The notes beneath the pieces are model-generated. The model had not been told where the DNA came from. It saw only the letters and a program-made list of their open reading frames with translations, and ran no database searches. A stretch of DNA of 64,000 nucleotides from Pirellulaceae bacterium (GTDB lineage: Bacteria; Planctomycetota; Planctomycetia; Pirellulales; Pirellulaceae), in assembly GCA_030748485.1 (NCBI GenBank), contig JASMLW010000476.1:1-64000 (forward strand), written 5' to 3'. The position numbers and the translations under genes were made by a program. This document shows, in pieces, positions 44,512 through 52,462 of the stretch; positions within the stretch are counted from its first letter, which is position 1; each line of letters opens with the position of its first letter.

Positions 44512-44826
44512 TCAAGTGGAAGCTGAGTCGTTGGCGGGATCGTCGTCGCGGATGATGTCGAAGTTTCGCTCCACCAGGGACGTCAGCCCGTCGACGGCCG
44601 CTTGGGCGTCCGAGCCCGTGGCGCTGATTGTCAATTCGGCTCCGTGGGCGGCGGCCAGCGCGATCAACTCCAAGATGCTCTTCCCGTCCGCCGTCACATC
44701 TTTGTTTTGGACCTCAATCTGGGCGGCGAACGATTTGGCTAGCGATACGAACGCGTCAGCCGGCCGCAGGTGCAGCCCCTCTGGCACGCCAACGGTCACT
44801 TGCCGTTGAATCGTCTGATCAGTCAT
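44512..44826 (-). CDS. ptsH: HPr-family phosphocarrier protein
   Basis: 104 residues. Active-site His19 in PEGLHLRPADAFVSLA; a serine (S50) in DGKSILELIAL matches the regulatory Ser46 site of HPr, although no HPr kinase is present here. The last 15 residues form an acidic extension (RDDDPANDSAST). It relays phosphate from enzyme I to the PtsN-like IIA protein encoded upstream. Confidence 0.93.
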   Translation of the reverse strand: MTDQTIQRQVTVGVPEGLHLRPADAFVSLAKSFAAQIEVQNKDVTADGKSILELIALAAAHGAELTISATGSDAQAAVDGLTSLVERNFDIIRDDDPANDSAST

Positions 44827-44928
44827 CTCGAAACGCCCACTACGGTTGGGCCGCGCGAATGCTCATCCAACACTTCCCCCCCATTCGCTCGCGCCGCTCT
44901 GGTCAGTTAACTCGGTCGCCCGAATCGG

Positions 44929-45405
44929 TTATCCGCCGAACTGGCCCTCGTCAGCTTCATCCAGCAACTGCTTGATGTCGTCTGCCGTTTTTGACTGCTT
45001 GAGGAACCTGCAGAACGTGTCGTCTTTGAGTTGTCGAGAGATGTTTTCCAACGCCCGCAAGTGGTCTCCGGGACGATCGGGCGGGGAGATCAAGAGAAAG
45101 AACAGCTGTACTTTCTCGCCGTCCAAACTTTTGAAGTCGAGTCCTTCGGCGCTGACTCCCACTGTACCCACGAGCAGATCGACGCTGGGGTGCTTTGTAT
45201 GTGGAACGGCCACGCCCCGGCCGATTCCCGTGCTGCCCAGCTCTTCGCGTTTCATAATCGCGCCGATGATGCTCTCGCGCTCATCCACCGGAATAGCGCC
45301 TGAGTCGACCAGGGCGCCGACGAGTTCTTCGATGACGGCGTCCTTCTCGTAGGACTCGAGATTGGCGCGAATGGCGTCGCCCTTGATGAATTCACCAAAC
45401 TTCAT
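44929..45405 (-). CDS. ptsN: PTS IIA component, PtsN-like (nitrogen-regulatory)
   Basis: 158 residues from ATG MKFGEFIKGDAIRANL, preceded by GAGG. The phosphorylatable His69 is in GRGVAVPHTKHPS, followed by VGVSAEGLDFKSLDGEKVQLFFLL, the fructose/mannitol IIA fold. It lies between HPF and HPr genes, the same association as in proteobacterial rpoN operons but without rpoN. Phosphorylation state probably reports PEP or nitrogen status. Confidence 0.9.
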   Translation of the reverse strand: MKFGEFIKGDAIRANLESYEKDAVIEELVGALVDSGAIPVDERESIIGAIMKREELGSTGIGRGVAVPHTKHPSVDLLVGTVGVSAEGLDFKSLDGEKVQLFFLLISPPDRPGDHLRALENISRQLKDDTFCRFLKQSKTADDIKQLLDEADEGQFGG

Positions 45406-45455
45406 TTGCGATGTCCTCTGATATGTTGCCAGCCGCACGCTCGCCGACGAGTTGC

Positions 45456-45806
45456 TCAACTCGCCTCGGGATCGATTTCCGCGCCAGGATCCAAATGTTT
45501 CAGCCCCGTGGCGCGATGGCCGGTGAGTTTTTCCTTGTGTTTGCGCAGCTGACGCTCCAACTTGTGGAGCACGCTATCCAGCGCAGCGAGCACATTGCCC
45601 GCCTCGTCCGCAGCCACAAATCCCTCACTGTGCTCAGCCGAAACGCGCACCTCCACTCGGGGCGTATCCCGGTGCTCCAGGTCGACGGTCACATTGATCC
45701 CCGTCAACCGATCAAAGAAACGGCGCAACTTTTCAGCTTTCTCGGTGATCTTGTCCTGAGTTTCCTGACTCAAGTTGCCGTGACGAACCGAGATATTTGT
45801 CTGCAC
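45456..45806 (-). CDS. hpf: Ribosome hibernation promoting factor, short form
   Basis: 116 residues from a GTG with AGGAGA at good spacing. VQTNISVRHGNLSQETQDKITEK is the start of the sigma-54 modulation/S30AE domain; VTVDLEHRDTPRVEVRVSAEH and AALDSVLHKLERQLRKHKEK follow. It lacks the C-terminal dimerisation domain of long HPF. It binds the ribosomal A/P sites in stationary phase. First gene of the HPF-PtsN-HPr-EI cluster. Confidence 0.92.
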   Translation of the reverse strand: MQTNISVRHGNLSQETQDKITEKAEKLRRFFDRLTGINVTVDLEHRDTPRVEVRVSAEHSEGFVAADEAGNVLAALDSVLHKLERQLRKHKEKLTGHRATGLKHLDPGAEIDPEAS

Positions 45807-46379
45807 CGAGCATCTCCTGTGTGCTAAACCCAGAAGTAGACTTATTTTGTCACGACGTTTGGGTTCGACGAAGCGGTCTATTCTACTGGCGCCCCACCAC
45901 CTCCACAAATCCAAATGGAGTTGATGGAGAGGCGCTCCAGTTTGCGGTGAAACGTCCCAATTTACCCATTTTCGGCCGCAGCGAAAGCGGCCCTCCGTCA
46001 ACCGCAGTCACTCGCAAACCGAGTTGCCCGCTGCTCGACCGCCAAGTTCGGGTTTGATCGGTGTTGTTTCGTCGCGAGTCGCCGGGGATCCGGCCAGGTC
46101 GCTATCAGTGACTACAACGACTTCTTCCTTCGCCCGCTCCCGTTGGTCGCTGGGGCCGATTGAGGGAAATCCCAGATCCTCAACGCCACAATTGTCTTTG
46201 ACAAGACCCGGAAATCGCGTATATGAATTGACTATTGGGACGAAAAACCTGGGGCCGTCCCGCGCGATGTCGCTGCTGATCGCACAACGATCTCCCGACC
46301 CAATCGGCGACGCCGCATCTCAACCCTATTCCCGGACTTTCACAGGTCCGCGGGCGAGAGAGCAGAGGAGATGCGTTTG
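45807..46379. other. Intergenic region between divergent genes
   Basis: About 570 bases. No supported gene. It contains one plausible rightward sigma-70 promoter, -35 TTGACA (46198-46203) and -10 TATATG (46220-46225), with a 16-base spacer. Confidence 0.45.
46198..46225 (+). promoter_or_regulatory. Candidate sigma-70 promoter
   Basis: TTGACA, 16-base spacer, TATATG, located about 155 bases before the start of the 602-residue membrane protein gene. Confidence 0.4.
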
Positions 46380-48188
46380 ATGTCCGAAGATCACGCGGGT
46401 CCACATCCCCTCCTGCCTCCCCTCGCCGCAACGGGCGGGTTGCCGAGCGAGCCGCCGGTTCATTTCAGCGTGCGAGTGTCCAGCTCGTTTCGACGCCGCC
46501 ATTGGTGGCGCGATCGACTGACCGAGGCTCCGTGCTGGTTGGCCAGCATGTTCTTTCACCTCGTCTTTGTCGTCGTCCTTGGTTCGATGACACCGCCGCC
46601 GACGCGCGTCCAAGGGCTCGACCTGATCGTCCGCAGCCACGTGCGCGCCGAGGACCAGGCGGACGAGGGAGACGGAGCCGTGGTGTTGCAGGGTTCCGAA
46701 GAGACCGAGGACGTTCGAGACGAAGGTGACCTGGGAGACGATTCCGACGAACCCGATCCGATGGACGAGGTCGACGAATCGGACCCGCTGGAAGAGGAAC
46801 AGAACGACCCGACCGAAGAGTCCGATGTCGACATGACCGATGAGGACTCGAGTGAGCCGATCGACGAGTTGCCGACCGAAGAGGAGTCGCCCGAACCGAT
46901 GACAACGCTCGTGGCTGATAATCAAGACGTCAAAGACGGCCCGCTATTCGAAGCTCCCGTTCGGCCGCTGTCGGACGACCCGTCGGAATTGTTGGACAAC
47001 CTCGTACCGGTTTCCGCTTTCGCCCCGCGGTCCGCCTGGTCGCCGCTCTCTTGGGTCCACTCCGCACCGATACGACCCGAACTGAAACAGCTCTCCGAAA
47101 GCGACGATCACGTCTCACGGTTCATCGAATACGACATCGGCGAACTGCGCGGCGAACCGGGCCAACGAGCTCGACGCAATTTCGAACAGATGGGGCCCAG
47201 CGCGATCCCCGCGCTGGTTCGCGGTCTGAACAAGTCGGCGTCGATTCAAGCGTCCTGCCCGGTTGGCGTGATCTCTACGAGATTGACGCGCGAGCTCAAA
47301 CAGTGCGACGACCCGGCGATGATTCGCTACGCGCTGGAAAACATCGGTCGCGGCGTGCCCGTTGAAGCTCCCCACTATCTGCGCATCGAATCGCTCCAGG
47401 CGCGGCTGCGAGATCACTTCACCGAGCAAGACAAGCGTTTCCAGCGGATTCTCACGGAACGTCGCACGCCCGTTTCCGCCGAAATGCTCGGTCGATTGAA
47501 TCGACTGGGAAACGGCAAGTACGCCGACCTGTTAGCTTCGCTCGACGATCCCGACGAACGCGCCCGGATCACCGCCTTGATTGCGGTCGAAGTCGCCGAC
47601 CCGCGACTCACTCGCCCGCAGCGACACGAGCTGGCGGCTCGCCTGATCCTCGAACTGCGGATGGGCACGCCGGAGACAAAAAAGCACGCTCACTACTCGC
47701 TCAGCGCTCTGGCTCACCGCTATCTGGCCGACCCGCCGACCACTTACACAAACACGCCCGGGTTGGCTGACGATTGGGAAGCGGCGTGGCGGGAACGCGA
47801 AGTCAACGGTCCCGGCGAGCGGGCTCGAGCCATCTACTCGCAGGCCCAACGGCTGGAGCGGACGGGGCAAGTGCGGATGGCTCGGCTCACCTACGGACGG
47901 CTCGTTAACGACTACGGCGACACCCAGTACGGCAAGCTGGCCAGGTCACAGTTGACGGTTTTGTCGCCCGAGCCTTACGCCGAGGGTCAGTTGCGCTTGG
48001 CCAACACGCTCAAGGATCTGGGCCGGACAGCCGCGGCGCTGCGGCGATATCGGGACATTGTTCGCAACTACCCGCAAACTCCGGCCGCCGCCCAAGCCGT
48101 CATCAAAATCGAGGAGATCGAGCAGGAGGGCGGCCCGGCCGTCGATCCGCTCAAAGGGAAGATCGAATCGGCGTTCGACGCGTTCTAA
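46380..48188 (+). CDS. Membrane-anchored acidic protein with helical-repeat tail
   Basis: 602 residues from the ATG nine bases after GAGGAG (an ATG at 46371 abuts that sequence). One transmembrane helix at about 53-70 (CWLASMFFHLVFVVVLG), then about 100 residues dominated by Asp/Glu (EDVRDEGDLGDDSDEPD). The remainder is helical: HEAT-like segments around 260-440 and a TPR-like end (ARAIYSQAQRLERTGQVRMA, RLANTLKDLGRTAAALRRYR). No enzyme motif. A scaffold for envelope protein interactions is a reasonable guess. Confidence 0.6.
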   Translation: MSEDHAGPHPLLPPLAATGGLPSEPPVHFSVRVSSSFRRRHWWRDRLTEAPCWLASMFFHLVFVVVLGSMTPPPTRVQGLDLIVRSHVRAEDQADEGDGAVVLQGSEETEDVRDEGDLGDDSDEPDPMDEVDESDPLEEEQNDPTEESDVDMTDEDSSEPIDELPTEEESPEPMTTLVADNQDVKDGPLFEAPVRPLSDDPSELLDNLVPVSAFAPRSAWSPLSWVHSAPIRPELKQLSESDDHVSRFIEYDIGELRGEPGQRARRNFEQMGPSAIPALVRGLNKSASIQASCPVGVISTRLTRELKQCDDPAMIRYALENIGRGVPVEAPHYLRIESLQARLRDHFTEQDKRFQRILTERRTPVSAEMLGRLNRLGNGKYADLLASLDDPDERARITALIAVEVADPRLTRPQRHELAARLILELRMGTPETKKHAHYSLSALAHRYLADPPTTYTNTPGLADDWEAAWREREVNGPGERARAIYSQAQRLERTGQVRMARLTYGRLVNDYGDTQYGKLARSQLTVLSPEPYAEGQLRLANTLKDLGRTAAALRRYRDIVRNYPQTPAAAQAVIKIEEIEQEGGPAVDPLKGKIESAFDAF

Positions 48189-48217
48189 AGCCGCTTCTCC
48201 GCCGAGTCAACCGAGCG

Positions 48218-49860
48218 ATGAAACTCTACGACCACCTGCGCGCGATCGCACCGGCGGTCGGAACTCGATCCGGCCGAGCCGCCTTCGTTCCGATCCGCGT
48301 CGCGATCTACGTGATGGGAGCGTTAGCCGTTGGATCGTTCGTTGTCGGCTGTGGCCCCGCGCCGCACAAACAACGGTCGAAACAGCCGCGGCGATCGACG
48401 TCGGTTGTCGGTCGAGTCGAGGACGAAACGGGGCGTCCGGTCGTCGATGCGATCGTGCGGTGGCGGACGCGCGAAACATCGACGATGTCGGACACGGACG
48501 GGCGGTTTGTCTTGCCGGCGGTTGATCGAGCCACGCGAGTCACGGCGGCCAAGCACGGCTACCGCATCGGCGGCGTGGATGTCCCCGACGATTTATGGAT
48601 GTCCCCGACGATTTAGCCGCCGATTCACCCGCCGATTCAGCCGCCGACAGCCTCGTGATTGTCTTGCGGAACGTCCCGAACAAGGATCACCCGGGCTACT
48701 CGTGGGTCGCTCCCGATCCCGACGACTCGCAGCCCGACAACTGCGGCAATTGCCATCCGCGGATTCACCGGGAGTGGTCCGGCGGTCCTCACGCGCGAGC
48801 CGCCTCCAACCGCCGGTTTCTCAACCTCTACTCGGGCAGCACCTGGAGTGGCGGGCACGCCGGTTGGAGCCTAGCTGACGACCACCCGGATGGTCTTTCC
48901 GTCTGCGCGCCGTGCCACGCGCCGTCGGTTGACTTTCTCGCCGGCGAGCACGAAGACCTCCGCCAACTCGACGGTGTGGCGGCCCGCGGCGTGCACTGCG
49001 ACTTCTGCCACAAGGCTCACGAAGTTCGCACCAATGAATTGGGATTAACTCACGGCCGGCACGCCCTCGAACTGCTCCGCCCAGCAAAGCGGAGCGAACA
49101 GGTCTTGTTTGGGCCGCTCGACGATGCGGATCGACCGGAGGACGCGTACGCGCCGGTCTTTGAGGAGAGTCGGTTTTGCGCGTCGTGCCACGAAGGGATC
49201 GTATTCGGCGCGGCCGTCTACACGACCTATTCGGAGTGGCAGGAGAGCCCCGCCGCCAAGCGGGGGAAGAGTTGCCAGACGTGCCATATGGCGAGCGACG
49301 GCGTTGCGGAAACGATCGTCTCCGGCGCGGGAAGTCTGCGACGGCGACCGGCGACACTTTCGTCTCACGCGCTGCTGAAGACCGGCAAGCGAACGATGCT
49401 CCGCGACTGCCTGCAACTCAAGGCGACCCGCGAAGACGCAACGCTGCTCGTCGAGATCGTCGCGACAGATGTCGGTCACCGCGTGCCGACCGGCTTTATC
49501 GATCACCACCTCATTCTGGCCGCCACGGCGGAGGACTCCGCGGGAGCCGCCATGAAGCAGGTGCGGGGCGAACGGTTGGGCGGCGAAGCGGGCCCCCAGG
49601 CGGGCCAGGCCGGCTTTCTCTTCGGCCGCGTGTTGCGAGACGAAGCGGGGGCGGGTCCGCTGCCCTTCTGGCGAGCTTTCGACGATCCGGTCGACACGCG
49701 ACTGGCGCCCGAGGAACCGAGACGATTTGAGTTTGAATTCGAGGCGCCGATCAAATCGTTCACCGTCCGATTGCTCTATCGCTCATTCTGGCCCCCAGTG
49801 GCCGCCGAAAAAGAGTGGCCCGACGACACGATTGAGATCCGGACACTCAAACAACAGTGA
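48218..49860 (+). pseudogene. Lipoprotein multihaem cytochrome c gene split by a 20-bp duplication
   Basis: The first frame (48218-48616) encodes a lipoprotein signal (SFVVGCGPAP) and a carboxypeptidase-regulatory-like beta-sandwich, ending GGVDVPDDL. The second frame (to 49860) resumes with the same VPDDL and encodes a protein with five CxxCH haem sites (CGNCH, CAPCH, CDFCH, CASCH, CQTCH). Between them 20 bases are duplicated exactly (48576-48595 and 48596-48615). Deleting one copy restores a single frame, GVDVPDDLAADSP, of about 540 residues. The second part might still be made from an internal ATG at 48595 but would lack an export signal. Confidence 0.8.
48576..48615. repeat. 20-bp perfect tandem duplication causing a frameshift
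   Basis: TGGATGTCCCCGACGATTTA occurs twice without spacer. Because 20 is not a multiple of three it shifts the frame of the cytochrome gene and creates a TAG at 48614-48616. Confidence 0.95.
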
Positions 49861-49933
49861 GCTCCACACCACAGTCGCTTTGCCGGGCGCTCTAGCGGGG
49901 CGCTCATGTGCGGCCGAATGTGCGGCGGCCGCT

Positions 49934-50497
49934 CTACACGTTGACCGTTAGCACGGCTTGGAAGGATGGATCGTCGCGGATCGCATCGAAGTCGGTCTCA
50001 TCGCTCACCAAGTCGCGGAAATTGGAGTCGATGTCGAAGGCGCTGCTGAGATAGGCGACGGCCAACTTCACGTTGTTGGCGAGACTCCAGTAGCAGGCCA
50101 AGTTGTAGTGCACGATCGCTTCGCTGGAGTCGACGTCGAGCGCCTCTTCGAGCGCCTGAATCGCCAAGTCGAGTCGTCCGGATCGCTTGTGGCACCAGCC
50201 GAGCGCCAGCCACGTGTGAATGTTCTCGGCGTCGAGTGACGAGGCTTTGTCATAGCAGTCGATCGCCTGTTCGTACTGCTCCATGATCTGGAAGGCCTGT
50301 CCGCGGAGATACCAATCGTGAGCGCGGCGGCTGCCGTTTTCATCGAGACGATTCAGCGCGTCGAGCGCGCGCTGGGCGATGCGGTCTCGCGTCGCAGTCT
50401 CCACTGGCCAACGGTCGGCCAGCACCAACACTAGATCCAGATAGCCTTCGGCTTCCCGAAGGAGCTGTTTTCGCCGGATTCGGTTGGATGATGACAT
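49934..50497 (-). CDS. TPR-repeat protein
   Basis: 187 residues with about three tetratricopeptide units: AHDWYLRGQAFQIMEQYEQA, IHTWLALGWCHKRSGRLDLA and AIVHYNLACYWSLANNVKLA. The C-terminus FRDLVSDETDFDAIRDDPSF is a motif often ending planctomycete TPR proteins. No signal peptide, so probably a cytoplasmic interaction module. Converges with the cytochrome gene. Confidence 0.8.
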   Translation of the reverse strand: MSSSNRIRRKQLLREAEGYLDLVLVLADRWPVETATRDRIAQRALDALNRLDENGSRRAHDWYLRGQAFQIMEQYEQAIDCYDKASSLDAENIHTWLALGWCHKRSGRLDLAIQALEEALDVDSSEAIVHYNLACYWSLANNVKLAVAYLSSAFDIDSNFRDLVSDETDFDAIRDDPSFQAVLTVNV

Positions 50498-50745
50498 GAC
50501 GAATGAACCTGGAAAGTGTCGGACGCGTCGCCGAAATCGATTGTGCTCGCGTCCCCTGCAACATGATCTCTATTGTAACTACGGCGTCCGTTGAGCCAAA
50601 AGAAAGTCTCTATCCGGTGACGGCAACTTCTGTCAGCGCCGCGACTAATGACAAGAATTCGAGCTGCGCGATCAAGTGGACGGTTCATTTTGACCCGATT
50701 AATCGGTCGCTCCGCGACAACGACCATGGACTTCGCCCCGCCGCC

Positions 50746-50774
50746 AAAAAAAAACGCCCGGTGGTCGCCGGGCG
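50746..50774 (-). terminator. Rho-independent terminator of the HDOD gene
   Basis: On the minus strand CGCCCGGCGACCACCGGGCG folds into a GC-rich hairpin (50774-50755) followed by nine T (50754-50746), 27 bases after the HDOD stop. Confidence 0.85.
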
Positions 50775-50800
50775 AAGAGTTGACAGTTCGGCCCTGTCGG

Positions 50801-51712
50801 TTACGGCGCGACCGATTCGCCGATGTCGAGATAGTCGACCAGCGAGCAAGACGGCGTGCCCAGTTTGATCACCGGCGCGAACTCGGCGAAGTCCGTGTCG
50901 ACTTGAGCGAAGACGGCCGCCAGCGGTTCGGCGCAGCGCCCGGCGATTCGCTCGTAGGCGGATTCGCATTCGACCCGCTCGGCCCACTGCTCATCGATGA
51001 TCGACGGCAGCAATGAGGAAACGCCGACCGCCGCCCGTTCGGGCGAAGTCGACGGGTCGTCCAGCCAGCTTTTACTTTCGGCGTGGGTCTCCAAAAGCTG
51101 TCCGAATGTCTGCGGTAACCCCCAGCCGCGCGCGATGAATGCGGCAGCCTGTCCATGGTGCCAACCAAAACGCTCCAACTCGAGGTGCGACAGTTGCCGA
51201 CGCCCGCCGTCGCGATTGTTGAGCAACTCGACGTAGTCGTCCGGCCGCTCTTTGGCCAACAGGGGCACGGCCATGTCTTGCAATAGAGCCGCCGTGAATA
51301 GCTCTTCGGGATCTTTTATCTGCAGCTGTCTTCCCAGCGCGCGGGCGAACAACGCGCGGCGCAGCGAGTCCTGCCACAGCGCTTTGAGATCGAAGTCGCC
51401 GCACTTCGGATTGGGCATCAGACTGAAGACGGCGCTCCACAGCGAGAAATTCTTGATCGTCCGCACGCCGACCAGCGTGATCGCCAGTCGAACGCTGCTC
51501 ACCTCCTGCGAGAAACCGAAGTAGGACGAGTTGACGAACCGTAAGACCTGACCGGTTAGACCTGGATCGGATTCGATCGGCACGGCGAATTCGGGCGGAC
51601 CGTTGTTGGGGTCTTGAGACAGTTCGAGTAGACGGATGGCGCTTTGGGGCAGCGCGGGGAGCTGCGCCCCGCTCAACAGCTCCGGTAATGTTGGCTTTTC
51701 GGAGTTCGACAT
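50801..51712 (-). CDS. HDOD-domain signalling protein
   Basis: 303 residues. The HDOD domain (about 10-215) shows LPALPQSAIRLLELSQDP, ESDPGLTGQVLRFVNSSYFG, SVRLAITLVGVRTIKNFSLW and AALLQDMAVPLLAKE; histidines of true HD phosphohydrolases are only partly kept, as usual. HDOD proteins act as non-catalytic hubs in c-di-GMP and motility control. A strong terminator follows. Monocistronic. Confidence 0.88.
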   Translation of the reverse strand: MSNSEKPTLPELLSGAQLPALPQSAIRLLELSQDPNNGPPEFAVPIESDPGLTGQVLRFVNSSYFGFSQEVSSVRLAITLVGVRTIKNFSLWSAVFSLMPNPKCGDFDLKALWQDSLRRALFARALGRQLQIKDPEELFTAALLQDMAVPLLAKERPDDYVELLNNRDGGRRQLSHLELERFGWHHGQAAAFIARGWGLPQTFGQLLETHAESKSWLDDPSTSPERAAVGVSSLLPSIIDEQWAERVECESAYERIAGRCAEPLAAVFAQVDTDFAEFAPVIKLGTPSCSLVDYLDIGESVAP

Positions 51713-52043
51713 AATCGGTTCGCAATGGGTGTCGCGACGTTGGATTCGAGCCTTGGTGTAGGCACACTAGAAAACCTAGGACACGCCTAGATCCACAGCA
51801 AATCTGTCTTCGGCAAAACAAGGTCGGTTTCGCCGGCGCGGCCGCGTGTGGGCCCGTCGGAGTGCTGCCCCGCCGCCACGGTCGTGGCGTTTTCGAAACA
51901 TGCGCGACTGATGTCGCTGCGCCCAATCGAACGCTCGCCCCGGTTGTAGCGCGTCGCAGCGCCGGTTGTGCCGGTTTGACCGAGTTGGGATCGAACTGGC
52001 TCAGTGCTTGCATCATCCATTTGCGTCCGCCACGGAGAGATGC
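51713..52043. other. Intergenic region between divergent genes
   Basis: About 330 bases upstream of both the HDOD gene and a short secreted-protein gene. I see no gene, repeat or convincing promoter in it. Confidence 0.4.
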
Positions 52044-52367
52044 ATGTCGCCGCGATTCGCAATCTGTTTGACATTGGCCGCCTTTCTGGTGATTCCTGCC
52101 GCCGAATTGCCGGCGCCGCCGCCCGAATCGGCGGACGCGATCGCTCCATCGACGCCGGACGCTGACTTCTGGCGTCGCACCACTCGCGGCTGGGAACGAA
52201 TGGATTTCTGGCCGCGGAGGCCGTCGTCACATCGGGTCCGCGCAATCCACCCGCTCAACATCGCTGGGCTGCAGTTCTTGCTCTCGCTAGGAGCATTGCT
52301 AGCCTGTGAACCACATCTCAGGCAGCGCCATCTCAGGCAGCGATGCCGCGCCGGCCAAATCCGATAA
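52044..52367 (+). CDS. Short secreted protein, planctomycete type
   Basis: 107 residues from ATG after GGAGAG. N-terminal hydrophobic signal MSPRFAICLTLAAFLVIPAA, then a polar region with DADFWRRTTRGWERMDFW and a second hydrophobic stretch LQFLLSLGALLA. This combination is familiar from small planctomycete membrane proteins, but no function is known. The C-terminus contains an in-frame 15-bp near-perfect duplication (52314-52343; HLRQRHLRQR). Confidence 0.5.
   Translation: MSPRFAICLTLAAFLVIPAAELPAPPPESADAIAPSTPDADFWRRTTRGWERMDFWPRRPSSHRVRAIHPLNIAGLQFLLSLGALLACEPHLRQRHLRQRCRAGQIR
52314..52343. repeat. 15-bp near-perfect tandem duplication
   Basis: CATCTCAGGCAGCGC followed by CATCTCAGGCAGCGA (14 of 15 identical), in frame near the end of the short secreted protein. 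Confidence 0.8.
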
Positions 52368-52462
52368 TCCTGAGGATTCTTGTACGAATTGTCGCGCTCG
52401 CGCCCACAGATACTGGCAACGGATGATCTCGATCACCTCGACGCCTTTTTGTGGAACAAGCC

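Noticed and set aside
48576-48615. Programmed ribosomal frameshift in the cytochrome gene
   Set aside because: There is no slippery heptamer or following structure; an exact 20-bp duplication explains the frame change fully.
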